A program made the translations under genes and the position numbers. This document shows, in pieces, positions 8,288 through 14,371 of a stretch of DNA of 18,250 nt. The notes beneath the pieces were generated by a model. The model made no database searches and was not told the DNA's origin. It was given only the letters and a program-made list of their open reading frames with translations. Location: positions 1 to 18,250 of the forward strand of contig CAZRDM010000032.1 of NCBI GenBank assembly GCA_964598845.1, written 5' to 3'. The stretch's first letter is position 1. Every line of letters begins with the position of its first letter. Source of the stretch: FEN-987 sp964598845. Its GTDB lineage: Archaea > Thermoproteota > Bathyarchaeia > 40CM-2-53-6.

Positions 8288-9241
8288 TTGAGAGAATGCT
8301 TGGTCACTTCTTTGGATCAGATAATCTACACCAAGGAGCTGACGAAACGTTTCGGCGATGTATTGGCCGTAAAGAGCGTTGACCTCCAAGTCGCGAGAGG
8401 GGAAATCTTCGGCCTGCTCGGCCCGAACGGGTCGGGAAAAACGACGATGGTAAGAATGCTGTGCGGCCTAATGACCCCAACTAGTGGGACAGCAAAAGTG
8501 GTCGGATATGATGTTTCATCGCACCCCGAGCAAGTGAAGAAGAATATCGGCTACATGCCACAGCGGTTCTGCCTCTACGAAGATCACACAGTATTTGAGA
8601 ACCTCGATTTCTTTGCGCAAATCTATGGATTAAGAAGAGAGGAGGCGCGCACGCGAATTGACGGTGTTCTAGAGCTTGTGCAGCTCGGCGCCATGCATGA
8701 TCGCCTTGCTGGTACCTTGTCGGGCGGGTTAAAGCAACGTCTCGCGCTTGCAAGCGCCCTCGTTCATCAACCGAAACTTCTCTTCTTGGATGAACCTACA
8801 GCTGGAATAGATCCACCGCTTAGACGAGTGTTCTGGGACTATTTCAGAGAGCTGAACCGTCAAGGGATCACAGTCTTCATCAACTCACATTACATGGATG
8901 AAGCTGCTCAATGCGGTAGGCTCGGCCTTCTAAGTGAAGGCAGCTTGATTGCTGTTGGAAGTCCTAAGGAACTGAGACGTAAGGTTGCAGGCGGGGACGG
9001 ATTGGATGTGCTATGCTCAGACCCCCAAGCCGTCAAGCTCGTCCTTCAAGGAGAGACGTATGTTTTCTCGGTGATAGTCGAAGACAAATGGCTTCGGCTG
9101 ATTGTTGATGATGCAGGTTCAGCGGTGCCTAGAATCATATCCGCCGTTGAACGATCGGGTTTGAAGGTCTACGACGTGAAGGTTCGCGAGTTAACCCTCG
9201 AAGACGTCTTTGTTGGCTTAACGCAAACTGGAGGGGGCTAG
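8288..9241 (+). CDS. ABC-2 type exporter, ATP-binding subunit
   Basis: This 317-residue ATPase energises the permease encoded immediately downstream. It has Walker A GPNGSGKTT (45-53), Q-loop MPQRF (Q92), signature LSGGLKQR (144-151), Walker B LLFLDEPTAG (164-173) and H-loop SHYMDEA (H201). A C-terminal domain of about 100 residues is typical of DrrA/CcmA/YbhF-like exporters. The true start may be the TTG at 8312 (beginning MDQIIYTKEL), since family alignments normally begin there and no clear ribosome binding site precedes 8288. The gene ends one base before the permease start. Substrate is unknown; drug, lipid or peptide export would all fit the family. Confidence 0.92.
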   Translation: MRECLVTSLDQIIYTKELTKRFGDVLAVKSVDLQVARGEIFGLLGPNGSGKTTMVRMLCGLMTPTSGTAKVVGYDVSSHPEQVKKNIGYMPQRFCLYEDHTVFENLDFFAQIYGLRREEARTRIDGVLELVQLGAMHDRLAGTLSGGLKQRLALASALVHQPKLLFLDEPTAGIDPPLRRVFWDYFRELNRQGITVFINSHYMDEAAQCGRLGLLSEGSLIAVGSPKELRRKVAGGDGLDVLCSDPQAVKLVLQGETYVFSVIVEDKWLRLIVDDAGSAVPRIISAVERSGLKVYDVKVRELTLEDVFVGLTQTGGG

Positions 9242-10324
9242 TTGTTGCTTAGCCGCTTCTTGCTAGTTCTGACCAAGGAGTTCCGACATGTCGCCCGAAA
9301 TAGAAGAGTTCTGATGATTTCGCTAATGATGCCGATCCTCGTCATGGTCCTAGTCGGGTACGCATTCAGCGGTGACATAAAGCACGTGGCGATGGCGATT
9401 GTTGACGAAGATAGAAGCGCTGCCAGCCGCGCATTAACAGACCTTCTACAGGGGACTGATACGTTCCATGTTACCCACACGTCACTTGACAGAAATCAAG
9501 CAGAATCCTGCATCCGGGACGGAAAGGTCAAGGTTGCCCTCATAGTGCCTAGCGGGTTCCACAATGATCTCAAGATCGGCCGCGCTACGATCTATCTCTT
9601 ACTGGACGGTTCGGATCCCGTGATAGCGGGGATGGCGGGTCCGACGCTGGAGGCTACTGTACGGAGGTTCTCATCTGGAATTGAAGTCAACGTGACAGCC
9701 CTGGTTTTGTATAACCCGAACCTCCGCTACATAGACTTCCTAGCACCCTCAATCGTTGGACTCATCACACAATTCTTACCCACATTCCTGATGGCCATCT
9801 CACTTGCAGGTGAAAGAGAAAGAGGAACAATCGAACAGCTTGTGGTTACCCCAATCAGCGGACTAGAATTGTTGGTGGGTAAGATGGCGGCCTATGTTGT
9901 AATAGGCTCCGTCGAGGCAACTCTCGCCTTGGCTGTAGCGACTGAGCTGTTCGGACTTGATATTCGAGGGAATATCCTACTTGTCGCAGCCTTTCTTCTA
10001 GTCTTCACAGTCGCTTCCCTCAGCGTCGGGGCGCTCAGCTCAGTCTTCGCGAAGAACCAGATTCAAGCGATCCAACAAATCATACCAATTATCTACGTCT
10101 CCATCTTCCTTTCAGGAGTATTCTATCCCCTGGAGTCTATTCCCAGTTATCTCCGACCGATATCCTACCTGATACCTTTGACATACATGAACCACGCTTT
10201 GCGAGCCCTAATTACGAAGGGTGTGGGACTGCATGTTGTGTTGCCAGATTTCGTTGCTTTAGGAACGTACGCGAGCATCGTGATGGCGTTAGCTGTCATC
10301 CTCTTCAAGAAGAGACTGGAGTAG
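9242..10324 (+). CDS. ABC-2 type exporter, permease subunit
   Basis: This membrane subunit partners the preceding ATPase. The 360 residues show one N-terminal membrane helix (about 23-42), a large extracytoplasmic region (about 45-165) and five more helices (about 168-189, 213-234, 244-268, 279-296, 337-356), the YhhJ/YbhR plan. The conserved ABC-2 motif ERERGTIEQLVVTPIS (191-206) lies in the first cytoplasmic loop. Start TTG at 9242 follows directly after the ATPase stop. A GGAGGGGG ribosome binding site (9230-9237) lies inside the end of the ATPase gene, so the two genes are tightly coupled. Confidence 0.92.
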   Translation: MLLSRFLLVLTKEFRHVARNRRVLMISLMMPILVMVLVGYAFSGDIKHVAMAIVDEDRSAASRALTDLLQGTDTFHVTHTSLDRNQAESCIRDGKVKVALIVPSGFHNDLKIGRATIYLLLDGSDPVIAGMAGPTLEATVRRFSSGIEVNVTALVLYNPNLRYIDFLAPSIVGLITQFLPTFLMAISLAGERERGTIEQLVVTPISGLELLVGKMAAYVVIGSVEATLALAVATELFGLDIRGNILLVAAFLLVFTVASLSVGALSSVFAKNQIQAIQQIIPIIYVSIFLSGVFYPLESIPSYLRPISYLIPLTYMNHALRALITKGVGLHVVLPDFVALGTYASIVMALAVILFKKRLE

Positions 10325-10411
10325 GTTCCGAGTTGATTCGATGCCGGGAAATGCACATTAAGTCCGGTGGGCTCTGGTCTTAGGTGGATGCCTCGGTGGC
10401 TCAGCCTGGTA

Positions 10412-10439
10412 GATTCCCATAGGAGATTTGGGAATCCAA
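10412..10439 (+). other. Non-canonical tRNA intron in the D-arm, 28 nt
   Basis: The insertion lies between A10411 and G10440; removing it restores GGTA-GAGC. The boundaries are ambiguous by 2 nt because GA occurs at both ends. The insert begins GATTCCCA and closes an 8-bp stem with TGGGAATC (10429-10436) around a 9-nt loop, as expected for the intron hairpin of a relaxed bulge-helix-bulge. Splicing by the archaeal tRNA endonuclease is inferred. Confidence 0.8.
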
Positions 10440-10455
10440 GAGCGGCCGCCTCGTA

Positions 10456-10467
10456 AACCATCAGGAG
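10456..10467 (+). other. Canonical-position tRNA intron, 12 nt
   Basis: Nineteen nucleotides separate the two anticodon-stem strands instead of seven. Placing a 12-nt intron at the standard 37/38 position leaves a normal loop with T33 and A37. Twelve nucleotides is near the lower size limit known for archaeal tRNA introns. Confidence 0.75.
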
Positions 10468-10608
10468 AGCGGCAGGTCGCGGGTTCGAAGCCCGCCCGAG
10501 GCTCCAAACAAAATGTTCGGACCCCTTCATAGTCAGCGCGGGGGTGACAGTATCGAATTTGTTGCTTTCTCGCGGTAAGAGCTAGCTCGTACTCACACAA
10601 TAGTATTT

Positions 10609-11349
10609 CTAATCAACCAGTGTGACTTCACCGTTATCGGACAATTGGAGGTTCCTCCACCGCGAATCGCATCGCCGACCGCGGAGACTTCTGATCCTCA
10701 CGTAATGTTGAAGTTCATTCTCACGCTCTTCGCTCTTGAAATCAATAATTCCGTCACATAACGATTCCCACTGCTTGTAGAATGAAGTGGAAGCAACGCT
10801 CCTCAAAAGTGCCTGAATAAAGACACATTCGCGGGCTCTCACATAAGGGATCATTCGGGTACGCCAGAAATCTATGAACATCTTCTCCTCGTTATACTGA
10901 AGTAGGATGCCTGTGTTGTCATCAATATGAAGCCGTTTTTTCCAGACATCAGGTATCCCTCCCTTGATGCCCTTTGCGAGGTCGATGCTCCAATCCGACA
11001 GCCTTACAGAAACTTTAGTTTGATCAGACTGGTCTTGGGGAGTGCCGAGTCCTGTCTGAACGCTGTAACTGTCTTCGATCCAGAGCATGTCGTCGTCTTC
11101 CAGCTTCTTCACGTCCAATCCCCATCGGCCGAGGGCTCTCCTGATATCATCCGGAGCGTGTTGGAATGTATGATAGTCAGTTCTTATTCCAGCCTTTACT
11201 GAATGAGCTGCAATCGTCAGTGACGCCTCATACCAGATGGAGTCCGGTTCGAATTCCACCAGCAAACTTATGCCATATTCGAGGCCGCTGGGAACTAGAT
11301 CCTTCAAGAACGGAGGAGCCAAGAATGCAGGAGCCACAACGGTAGACAA
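10609..11349 (-). CDS. KaiC/RecA-like archaeal protein with degenerate P-loop
   Basis: A 246-residue soluble protein. Residues 14-100 (FLKDLVPSGLEYGISLLVEF and then an E-x(5)-E helix, ending DDMLWIEDSYSVQTGL) resemble the RecA-fold of KaiC/GvpD/RAD55-type proteins, which are abundant in archaeal signalling. The Walker A glycine-lysine loop is absent: after the LLVEF strand comes EPDSIWYEA. It may therefore bind no ATP and act as a sensor or scaffold. This assignment rests on pattern memory and is tentative. Start TTG at 11349 has GAGG a few bases upstream and a CATTAAAC TATA-like element about 30 bp upstream (near 11376-11385). It is divergent from the small gene at 11556 and ends about 100 bp from the tRNA. 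Confidence 0.6.
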   Translation of the reverse strand: MSTVVAPAFLAPPFLKDLVPSGLEYGISLLVEFEPDSIWYEASLTIAAHSVKAGIRTDYHTFQHAPDDIRRALGRWGLDVKKLEDDDMLWIEDSYSVQTGLGTPQDQSDQTKVSVRLSDWSIDLAKGIKGGIPDVWKKRLHIDDNTGILLQYNEEKMFIDFWRTRMIPYVRARECVFIQALLRSVASTSFYKQWESLCDGIIDFKSEERENELQHYVRIRSLRGRRCDSRWRNLQLSDNGEVTLVD

Positions 11350-11424
11350 GCCTCAGTCTCCTGGGCCAAGAAAACGTTTAATGTTGGCCTGCGATTTGTG
11401 TTTTGTGATTATTCGCGAATTCCA

Positions 11425-11448
11425 CGACGAAGAGGCTCAGCTTCGTCG
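11425..11448. promoter_or_regulatory. Perfect 8-bp inverted repeat CGACGAAG/CTTCGTCG
   Basis: The arms 11425-11432 and 11441-11448 are exact reverse complements with an 8-nt spacer. The repeat lies in the 200-bp divergent region between the KaiC-like gene and the small gene at 11556, about 10 bp from a TATA-like TTCTTATTTG. It could be a shared operator or an RNA hairpin. Confidence 0.4.
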
Positions 11449-11543
11449 AAGCATTCTTATTTGCTGATCGTCAGCCAACTTACCTCGGACAACCCGTAAC
11501 GAAGGGCATGTCTTAGAGGAGTCAAAGAAATGTTACTGGCGAA

Positions 11544-11551
11544 GGAGGTGA
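11544..11551 (+). promoter_or_regulatory. Strong ribosome binding site GGAGGTGA
   Basis: This is a full match to the complement of the archaeal 16S rRNA 3' end, 4 nt before the ATG at 11556. It fixes the start of that small gene. Confidence 0.85.
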
Positions 11552-11555
11552 GCAG

Positions 11556-11873
11556 ATGTCAGATGGACTGAAGTTCTATCTGGTTGAGAATGATCATACG
11601 GATGAGGCGTGTCCAACACAGACTGAGGATGGTTTAAGATTGGTGGAGGATATAGTCGAGGGAAAGGAGCATGCTGCACGCTCGGGCGTTGCCGTTCTAG
11701 CCTTCTACGTGGCGGTCGGTACGCACAGATCCTTGACCTTTTTGGCGGCAGAGAATATTCAGAACGGCCAACAATACGCCGAACCATTCAGGAAACTCGG
11801 ACCAACAACGGTAACCGAAATCATACGAGGGGAAACCCTCATTCACGATGCACTAAAGGAGTACAAGCATTAG
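11556..11873 (+). CDS. Small alpha/beta protein of unknown function, possibly ferredoxin-like fold
   Basis: A 105-residue soluble protein with a full GGAGGTGA ribosome binding site, so it is probably well translated. The alternation of strands and helices (LKFYLVEND, VAVLAFYVAVG, SLTFLAAE, PTTVTEIIRGE) suggests a small dimeric alpha-beta barrel of the GYD/DUF3303 type, in which a strand pair is followed by a helix and a final strand. That similarity is faint and I do not claim a family. It has no signal peptide or cysteine pair (one Cys at 19). It stands alone on its strand, divergent from the KaiC-like gene. Confidence 0.7.
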   Translation: MSDGLKFYLVENDHTDEACPTQTEDGLRLVEDIVEGKEHAARSGVAVLAFYVAVGTHRSLTFLAAENIQNGQQYAEPFRKLGPTTVTEIIRGETLIHDALKEYKH

Positions 11874-11985
11874 CCTGGTCTTTGCGATCAACCATTACGT
11901 AAGCTACGGTGTTCGTCCATAGCCTCGGCGGGAGGGTTTTGTTGTTCGGGAAACTTACAGAAGCTTTGAAGCACGCGGGGGGTTT

Positions 11986-12234
11986 TCATATGCCCGCTAC
12001 TGTTGGGGCGACCAGTGGTGTCGAAACTGGGACAGGAGGCGGCAGAACGGCGGTTATGATACCTGTGATGTCGCAGGTGAGGTTGACGCTGACAGAGAAG
12101 TTTTCCGAGAGTGAGCTATCCTTGTAGTTTTCCTCGCCCACTATAGTTGCCGTGGAGTCGCTTCCCGTGCGGCATGTTTCGAGCCATTCCGTTTGGCCGG
12201 GGACGACGTCGGGGCATGTGTAGCTTGTGATTGG
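11986..12234 (-). pseudogene. C-terminal fragment of a secreted or surface protein
   Basis: One minus-strand frame is open for 82 codons and ends in a TGA at 11986-11988. It has no start codon and is closed upstream by three consecutive in-frame stops TGA-TAA-TAG (12235-12243). Its content is strongly protein-like: PDVVPGQTEWLETC, then TATIVGEENY, NFSVSVNLTC, and a tail of P, V, T and A (VLPPPVPVSTPLVAPTVAGI). This style is typical of extracellular beta-sandwich or adhesin-like domains with paired cysteines. Further codons in the same frame beyond the stops may be older remnants (for example GLTTIRNSTITWPRGW). I interpret it as a decayed gene end. The plus-strand ORF at 11909-12127 is its mirror. 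Confidence 0.45.
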
Positions 12235-12258
12235 CTATTATCAGATATGATGATAGCC
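12233..12258. other. 11-bp stem-loop with an alternative pairing partner
   Basis: GGCTATTATCA (12233-12243) pairs with TGATGATAGCC (12248-12258) through one G-U pair, around a GATA loop. GGCTATTA can instead pair perfectly with TAATAGCC (12283-12290). It lies in the gene-poor stretch 11874-12484 and carries the triple stop of the neighbouring gene fragment on its minus strand. Confidence 0.45.
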
Positions 12259-12312
12259 CGGGGGAGAACCTCGGACCACCGTTAATAGCCACCCACGGGG
12301 CCAAGTGATGGT

Positions 12313-12325
12313 CGAGTTTCGTATG
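12313..12325. repeat. Direct repeat CGRGTTTCGTATG, copy 1
   Basis: CGAGTTTCGTATG here and CGGGTTTCGTATG at 12400-12412 match at 12 of 13 positions. They flank a tRNA-end-like motif at 12340-12379. Confidence 0.35.
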
Positions 12326-12339
12326 GTGGTTAGGCCTTT

Positions 12340-12379
12340 GGGAGTCGAACATTATTTTCTGAGCCTGCCCGAGACTCCA
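12340..12379 (+). repeat. Degenerate tRNA 3'-end-like sequence, possible old attachment site
   Basis: GCCCGAGACTCCA (12367-12379) differs by one base from the end of the intact tRNA-Thr (GCCCGAGGCTCCA, 10494-10506). It is preceded by GGGAGTCGAAC (12340-12350), which resembles the T-arm start of the second remnant at 13262. There is no 5' tRNA half. GGAGTC and GACTCC also form a 6-bp inverted repeat. Confidence 0.35.
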
Positions 12380-12399
12380 GATTCCAAGTTCCTTTTCGC

Positions 12400-12412
12400 C
12401 GGGTTTCGTATG
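12400..12412. repeat. Direct repeat CGRGTTTCGTATG, copy 2
   Basis: Partner of 12313-12325, 87 bp away. Confidence 0.35.
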
Positions 12413-12438
12413 TCGATTTGTGATATGAGGCGATTGAT

Positions 12439-12453
12439 GAAAAAGTTTATCAA
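12439..12453 (+). promoter_or_regulatory. Candidate TATA/BRE for the RHH-DUF5678 operon
   Basis: AAAAAGTTTATCA lies about 35-45 bp before the ATG at 12485. It matches a purine-rich BRE followed by a TTTAT core and predicts a start near 12472. Confidence 0.45.
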
Positions 12454-12484
12454 CCGACCTTGACTTGTTGAGGGTCGAACCAGA

Positions 12485-12892
12485 ATGGATGTCATAATTC
12501 GAAATGTCCCGTCGAAGTCTTACCGCGAGTTCAAGAGCCGGGCAGCAAGAGTGGGTATGAGGCTAGGAGACGCCCTAAAAGAAGCGATGGAGGGCTGGGC
12601 ATCCGCAAATGAAGAGCAAGTCGGGTTACTGCCCCATGATCAGAACGATGACGCATTCCGAAAAATGAAGCCAAACCTTGAGAAAAAGTACCGTGGCAAA
12701 CACATCGCCATAGCAAACGGTCAACTTGTCGGCGTAGCTGATTCGCTTGAACGTTTGGCATCCGAGCTTAGACGAAAGAAAATCAGGCGATGCCGAACCG
12801 TCCACTTGACGATTGACGAATCTGGCGAGGGAGGAGAGTGGTTGTGGGGTTCTATCGGACACGAGATTGCGCAAACTACGATCGAACCGTAA
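12485..12892 (+). CDS. RHH (ribbon-helix-helix)-DUF5678 antitoxin-like protein
   Basis: A 135-residue protein. Residues 1-40 (MDVIIRNVPSKSYREFKSRA and the following helix ending EAMEGW) match a ribbon-helix-helix DNA-binding domain of the CopG/MetJ kind. Residues about 55-100 contain LEKKYRGKHIAIANGQLVG and ADSLERLASEL, which match the DUF5678 module often fused or adjacent to small antitoxin-like proteins in archaea. The ATG follows GAGGG, and a TATA-like TTTATC lies about 40 bp upstream. It overlaps the downstream protease-like gene by 55 bp, so the two are translated together. RHH at the N-terminus suggests autoregulation of this pair. Its biological role is unproven. Confidence 0.75.
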   Translation: MDVIIRNVPSKSYREFKSRAARVGMRLGDALKEAMEGWASANEEQVGLLPHDQNDDAFRKMKPNLEKKYRGKHIAIANGQLVGVADSLERLASELRRKKIRRCRTVHLTIDESGEGGEWLWGSIGHEIAQTTIEP

Positions 12893-13260
12893 AGCCCAAT
12901 CGCCCCACCTTGAAAGCGACTGCAGAGACATTTATCACTCGCACGCGAATTTCATTCGAAGCTCCCATCGACACAGGTTTCTCCGGCTACATCCTACTGC
13001 CCCAAGATCAGTATGCTAAACTATCTGAGTCAGAGCTCCTCTCAGATTATTTCCTAACATATAGCACGGTCATGGGACCAGTGCAAATGAGACGCTCACC
13101 GGTTATTCTTGAAATCAACGGGAATCGCGTATCGAGTTTCGTGGAAACGCCGGTCGCCGGAGTAGGAAGGACACTAATCGGAAGACGAATTCTCCAAGGC
13201 CTACGAGTCGCCCTGCTAGGCCCCGAAGGAAAGGCCTGCTTCTTAGAGGGAGAACGGTAG
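12838..13260 (+). CDS. Clan AA retropepsin-like aspartic protease homologue
   Basis: A 140-residue single-domain protein of the predicted aspartyl protease type (COG5550-like). The catalytic loop is APIDTGFSGYILLP, with D45-T46-G47. The C-terminal VGRTLIGRRILQGLRVALLG matches the conserved G-x-x-xL-x-G-x-x-h segment of the fold. Such proteins act as dimers, one Asp per subunit. The start is GTG at 12838 or GTG at 12844, both behind GAGGGAGGA inside the upstream RHH-DUF5678 gene. This coupling makes a two-gene module common in archaea, sometimes suspected to be toxin-antitoxin-like. The stop is 2 bp from a tRNA-3'-end remnant. Substrate unknown. Confidence 0.8.
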   Translation: MVVGFYRTRDCANYDRTVKPNRPTLKATAETFITRTRISFEAPIDTGFSGYILLPQDQYAKLSESELLSDYFLTYSTVMGPVQMRRSPVILEINGNRVSSFVETPVAGVGRTLIGRRILQGLRVALLGPEGKACFLEGER

Positions 13261-13261
13261 G

Positions 13262-13287
13262 GAGTTCGATTCCCGCCCGAGGGTCCA
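13262..13287 (+). repeat. tRNA 3'-end remnant, candidate attachment site
   Basis: GTTCGATTCCCGCCCGAGGG-TCCA resembles the T-loop, acceptor strand and CCA end of a tRNA. Over 28 aligned bases it differs from the intact tRNA-Thr end (10481-10508) at about five positions. The T-stem is mismatched and no 5' half exists, because the upstream sequence is protein-coding. It fits a displaced tRNA end left by an integrase-mediated insertion. No integrase gene remains in the window. Confidence 0.45.
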
Positions 13288-13371
13288 AAGCCAATGACTG
13301 TTCTATGGCTTGTTTTCTCGTGTGCTTGGTTGGTGATGTGCGCATTAACGTGGAACGGACAACAACAGTAC

Positions 13372-13382
13372 ATAATATTTAA
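13372..13382 (+). promoter_or_regulatory. TATA box of the AbrB-VapC operon
   Basis: AATATTTAA (13374-13382, in an AT-rich run from 13372) predicts a transcription start near 13404. This is downstream of the TTG at 13388 and supports TTG 13418 as the AbrB start. Confidence 0.6.
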
Positions 13383-13417
13383 GAAAGTTGAACTTGGTTC
13401 TACTACGGGAAAGAAAG

Positions 13418-13678
13418 TTGGATGAGAAGGTCATAAAGATTGGTAGGAAAGGTGTCACTGTCATACCTAAAGCTCTTCGGCAAGTCGCAGGCATTGTTGA
13501 GGGAGGCTTGGTGAGGGTCAAGGCTCTTCCTTATGGAATCTTGCTTAGGCCTCTTGTTTCTAATCCGGTGGAAACGCTGGAGAATCTCCCGACGAGGCCG
13601 AGACGGAAGAGGGCGGTACAGACTGTTAGGAGCCTCCGTGAGAGGATAGACCGGCAAAGCAGGAAAACGCGGAGATGA
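13418..13678 (+). CDS. vapB: AbrB/SpoVT-family antitoxin
   Basis: A swapped-hairpin AbrB domain occupies residues 3-40 (KVIKIGRKGVTVIPKALRQV, then GLVRVKALPYGILLRP). A basic tail (PTRPRRKRAVQ to QSRKTRR) probably binds and masks the toxin and helps DNA binding. The protein should neutralise the PIN toxin encoded next and repress its own promoter. The open frame begins at TTG 13388. I prefer TTG 13418 (86 residues, MDEKVIKIG), because the TATA box at 13372-13382 places the transcript start between the two and GGGA sits upstream. The stop overlaps the toxin start as ATGA (13675-13678). Confidence 0.85.
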   Translation: MDEKVIKIGRKGVTVIPKALRQVAGIVEGGLVRVKALPYGILLRPLVSNPVETLENLPTRPRRKRAVQTVRSLRERIDRQSRKTRR

Positions 13679-14112
13679 GCTGTTACATAGATACAAACGT
13701 ATTCTTGAACGTGGTCTACAAGGAGCCCGGTCTGATGGAGAAATCGAGCTCCTTCCTGAGAAAGATCCACTCAGGCAAGCTCCAAGGTATAACCTCGTCC
13801 GTGACGGTACTAGAACTAATCTTGGATATGGCCGAGAGTGACTTCTCAGACTTCAGCGAAGTTGCCGTCGCATCGATTGAAGACCTGCATAACCTAGAAA
13901 TCGTTGCGCTTGACAAGACGATGACCAAGTTGGCTGCAGACTACGTCGTGAAAGGAGAGAGACTAACCATTCACGACGCGTACCATTTAGCAACGGCACT
14001 ATCCAGAAAAGCGACAGTTTTCGTAACAAGAGACGCAGATTTAGCGAGAAAGGTCGCTAGGCACATAGAGGTGGCGACGCCAGAGAAAGTTGAGGACGCG
14101 AAGATATTATGA
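13675..14112 (+). CDS. vapC: VapC-like PIN-domain ribonuclease toxin
   Basis: A 145-residue PIN domain. The metal-binding acidic residues are visible: D6 in YIDTNVFL, E47 in VTVLELIL, D101 in TIHDAYHLATAL, and D120/D122 in VTRDADLA. The protein should be an Mg-dependent RNase that cuts RNA when not bound by its AbrB partner. All catalytic positions are intact, so the toxin is probably active. Translation is coupled to the antitoxin through the ATGA overlap. The gene ends just before a 260-bp stretch with no supported gene. Confidence 0.92.
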   Translation: MSCYIDTNVFLNVVYKEPGLMEKSSSFLRKIHSGKLQGITSSVTVLELILDMAESDFSDFSEVAVASIEDLHNLEIVALDKTMTKLAADYVVKGERLTIHDAYHLATALSRKATVFVTRDADLARKVARHIEVATPEKVEDAKIL

Positions 14113-14371
14113 CAGCAACGCCGTATCTTACATGCCTTCCAAATTTATGGATGCTGACCGTCGCTCTGCCCTCGAAATCGCCACATGCGCTGAGACCAAA
14201 GCAAACCTTGATACCATCCACGCAAGGTGGAGAAGATCCGAGGCTCCACTTTCCACAACCGGCCGCTGGATGTTATTTGAGAGGTTCTCCATTCTTGATT
14301 GACGTGACTCTACTCTCGTAGGGCTGCATAGTAGTATTCTGATCGCACCGATCCCACTCAGGGGATTCGTT
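14113..14371. other. Intergenic stretch without a supported gene
   Basis: Both strands contain short open frames: plus 14132-14302 and minus ATG near 14291 down to 14128. Each reads moderately protein-like and they mirror one another, and neither has a ribosome binding site. A TATA-like CAAATTTATGG (about 14137-14147) is present on the plus strand. I see no RNA gene. Confidence 0.4.

Larger units (their letters stand above)
10390..10503 (+). tRNA. tRNA-Thr (anticodon CGT) with two introns
   Basis: The acceptor stem GCCTCGG (10390-10396) pairs with CCGAGGC (10496-10502). The discriminator is T10503 and CCA is encoded at 10504-10506. The D-stem is GCTC/GAGC, the anticodon stem GCCGC/GCGGC and the T-arm GCGGG-TTCGAAG-CCCGC. 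The loop reads C-T-CGT-A, so the anticodon is CGT (10452-10454), decoding ACG. Two insertions must be removed: 28 nt in the D-arm and 12 nt after position 37. The spliced product is 74 nt with a standard cloverleaf and a D-loop AGCCTGGTA common in archaea. T73 also fits archaeal tRNA-Thr. A weak TATA-like ACATTAAGT lies about 30 nt upstream. Confidence 0.9.

Noticed and set aside
10165..10600. Minus-strand ORFs over the tRNA
   Set aside because: They cross an intact cloverleaf tRNA gene and the permease 3' end; the translation is not protein-like.
11909..12352. ORFs 11909-12127 plus and 12116-12352 minus
   Set aside because: The first mirrors the secreted-protein fragment. The second has an unnatural composition rich in H, R and P, and no ribosome binding site suits it.
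12246..12362. Possible C/D box RNA (ATGATGA near 12247 and CTGA near 12359)
   Set aside because: The boxes are over 100 nt apart, too far for an archaeal C/D RNA, and no internal C'/D' pair is evident.
13047..13373. Minus-strand ORFs 13047-13373 and 13115-13345
   Set aside because: Antisense to the retropepsin-like gene and the tRNA remnant.
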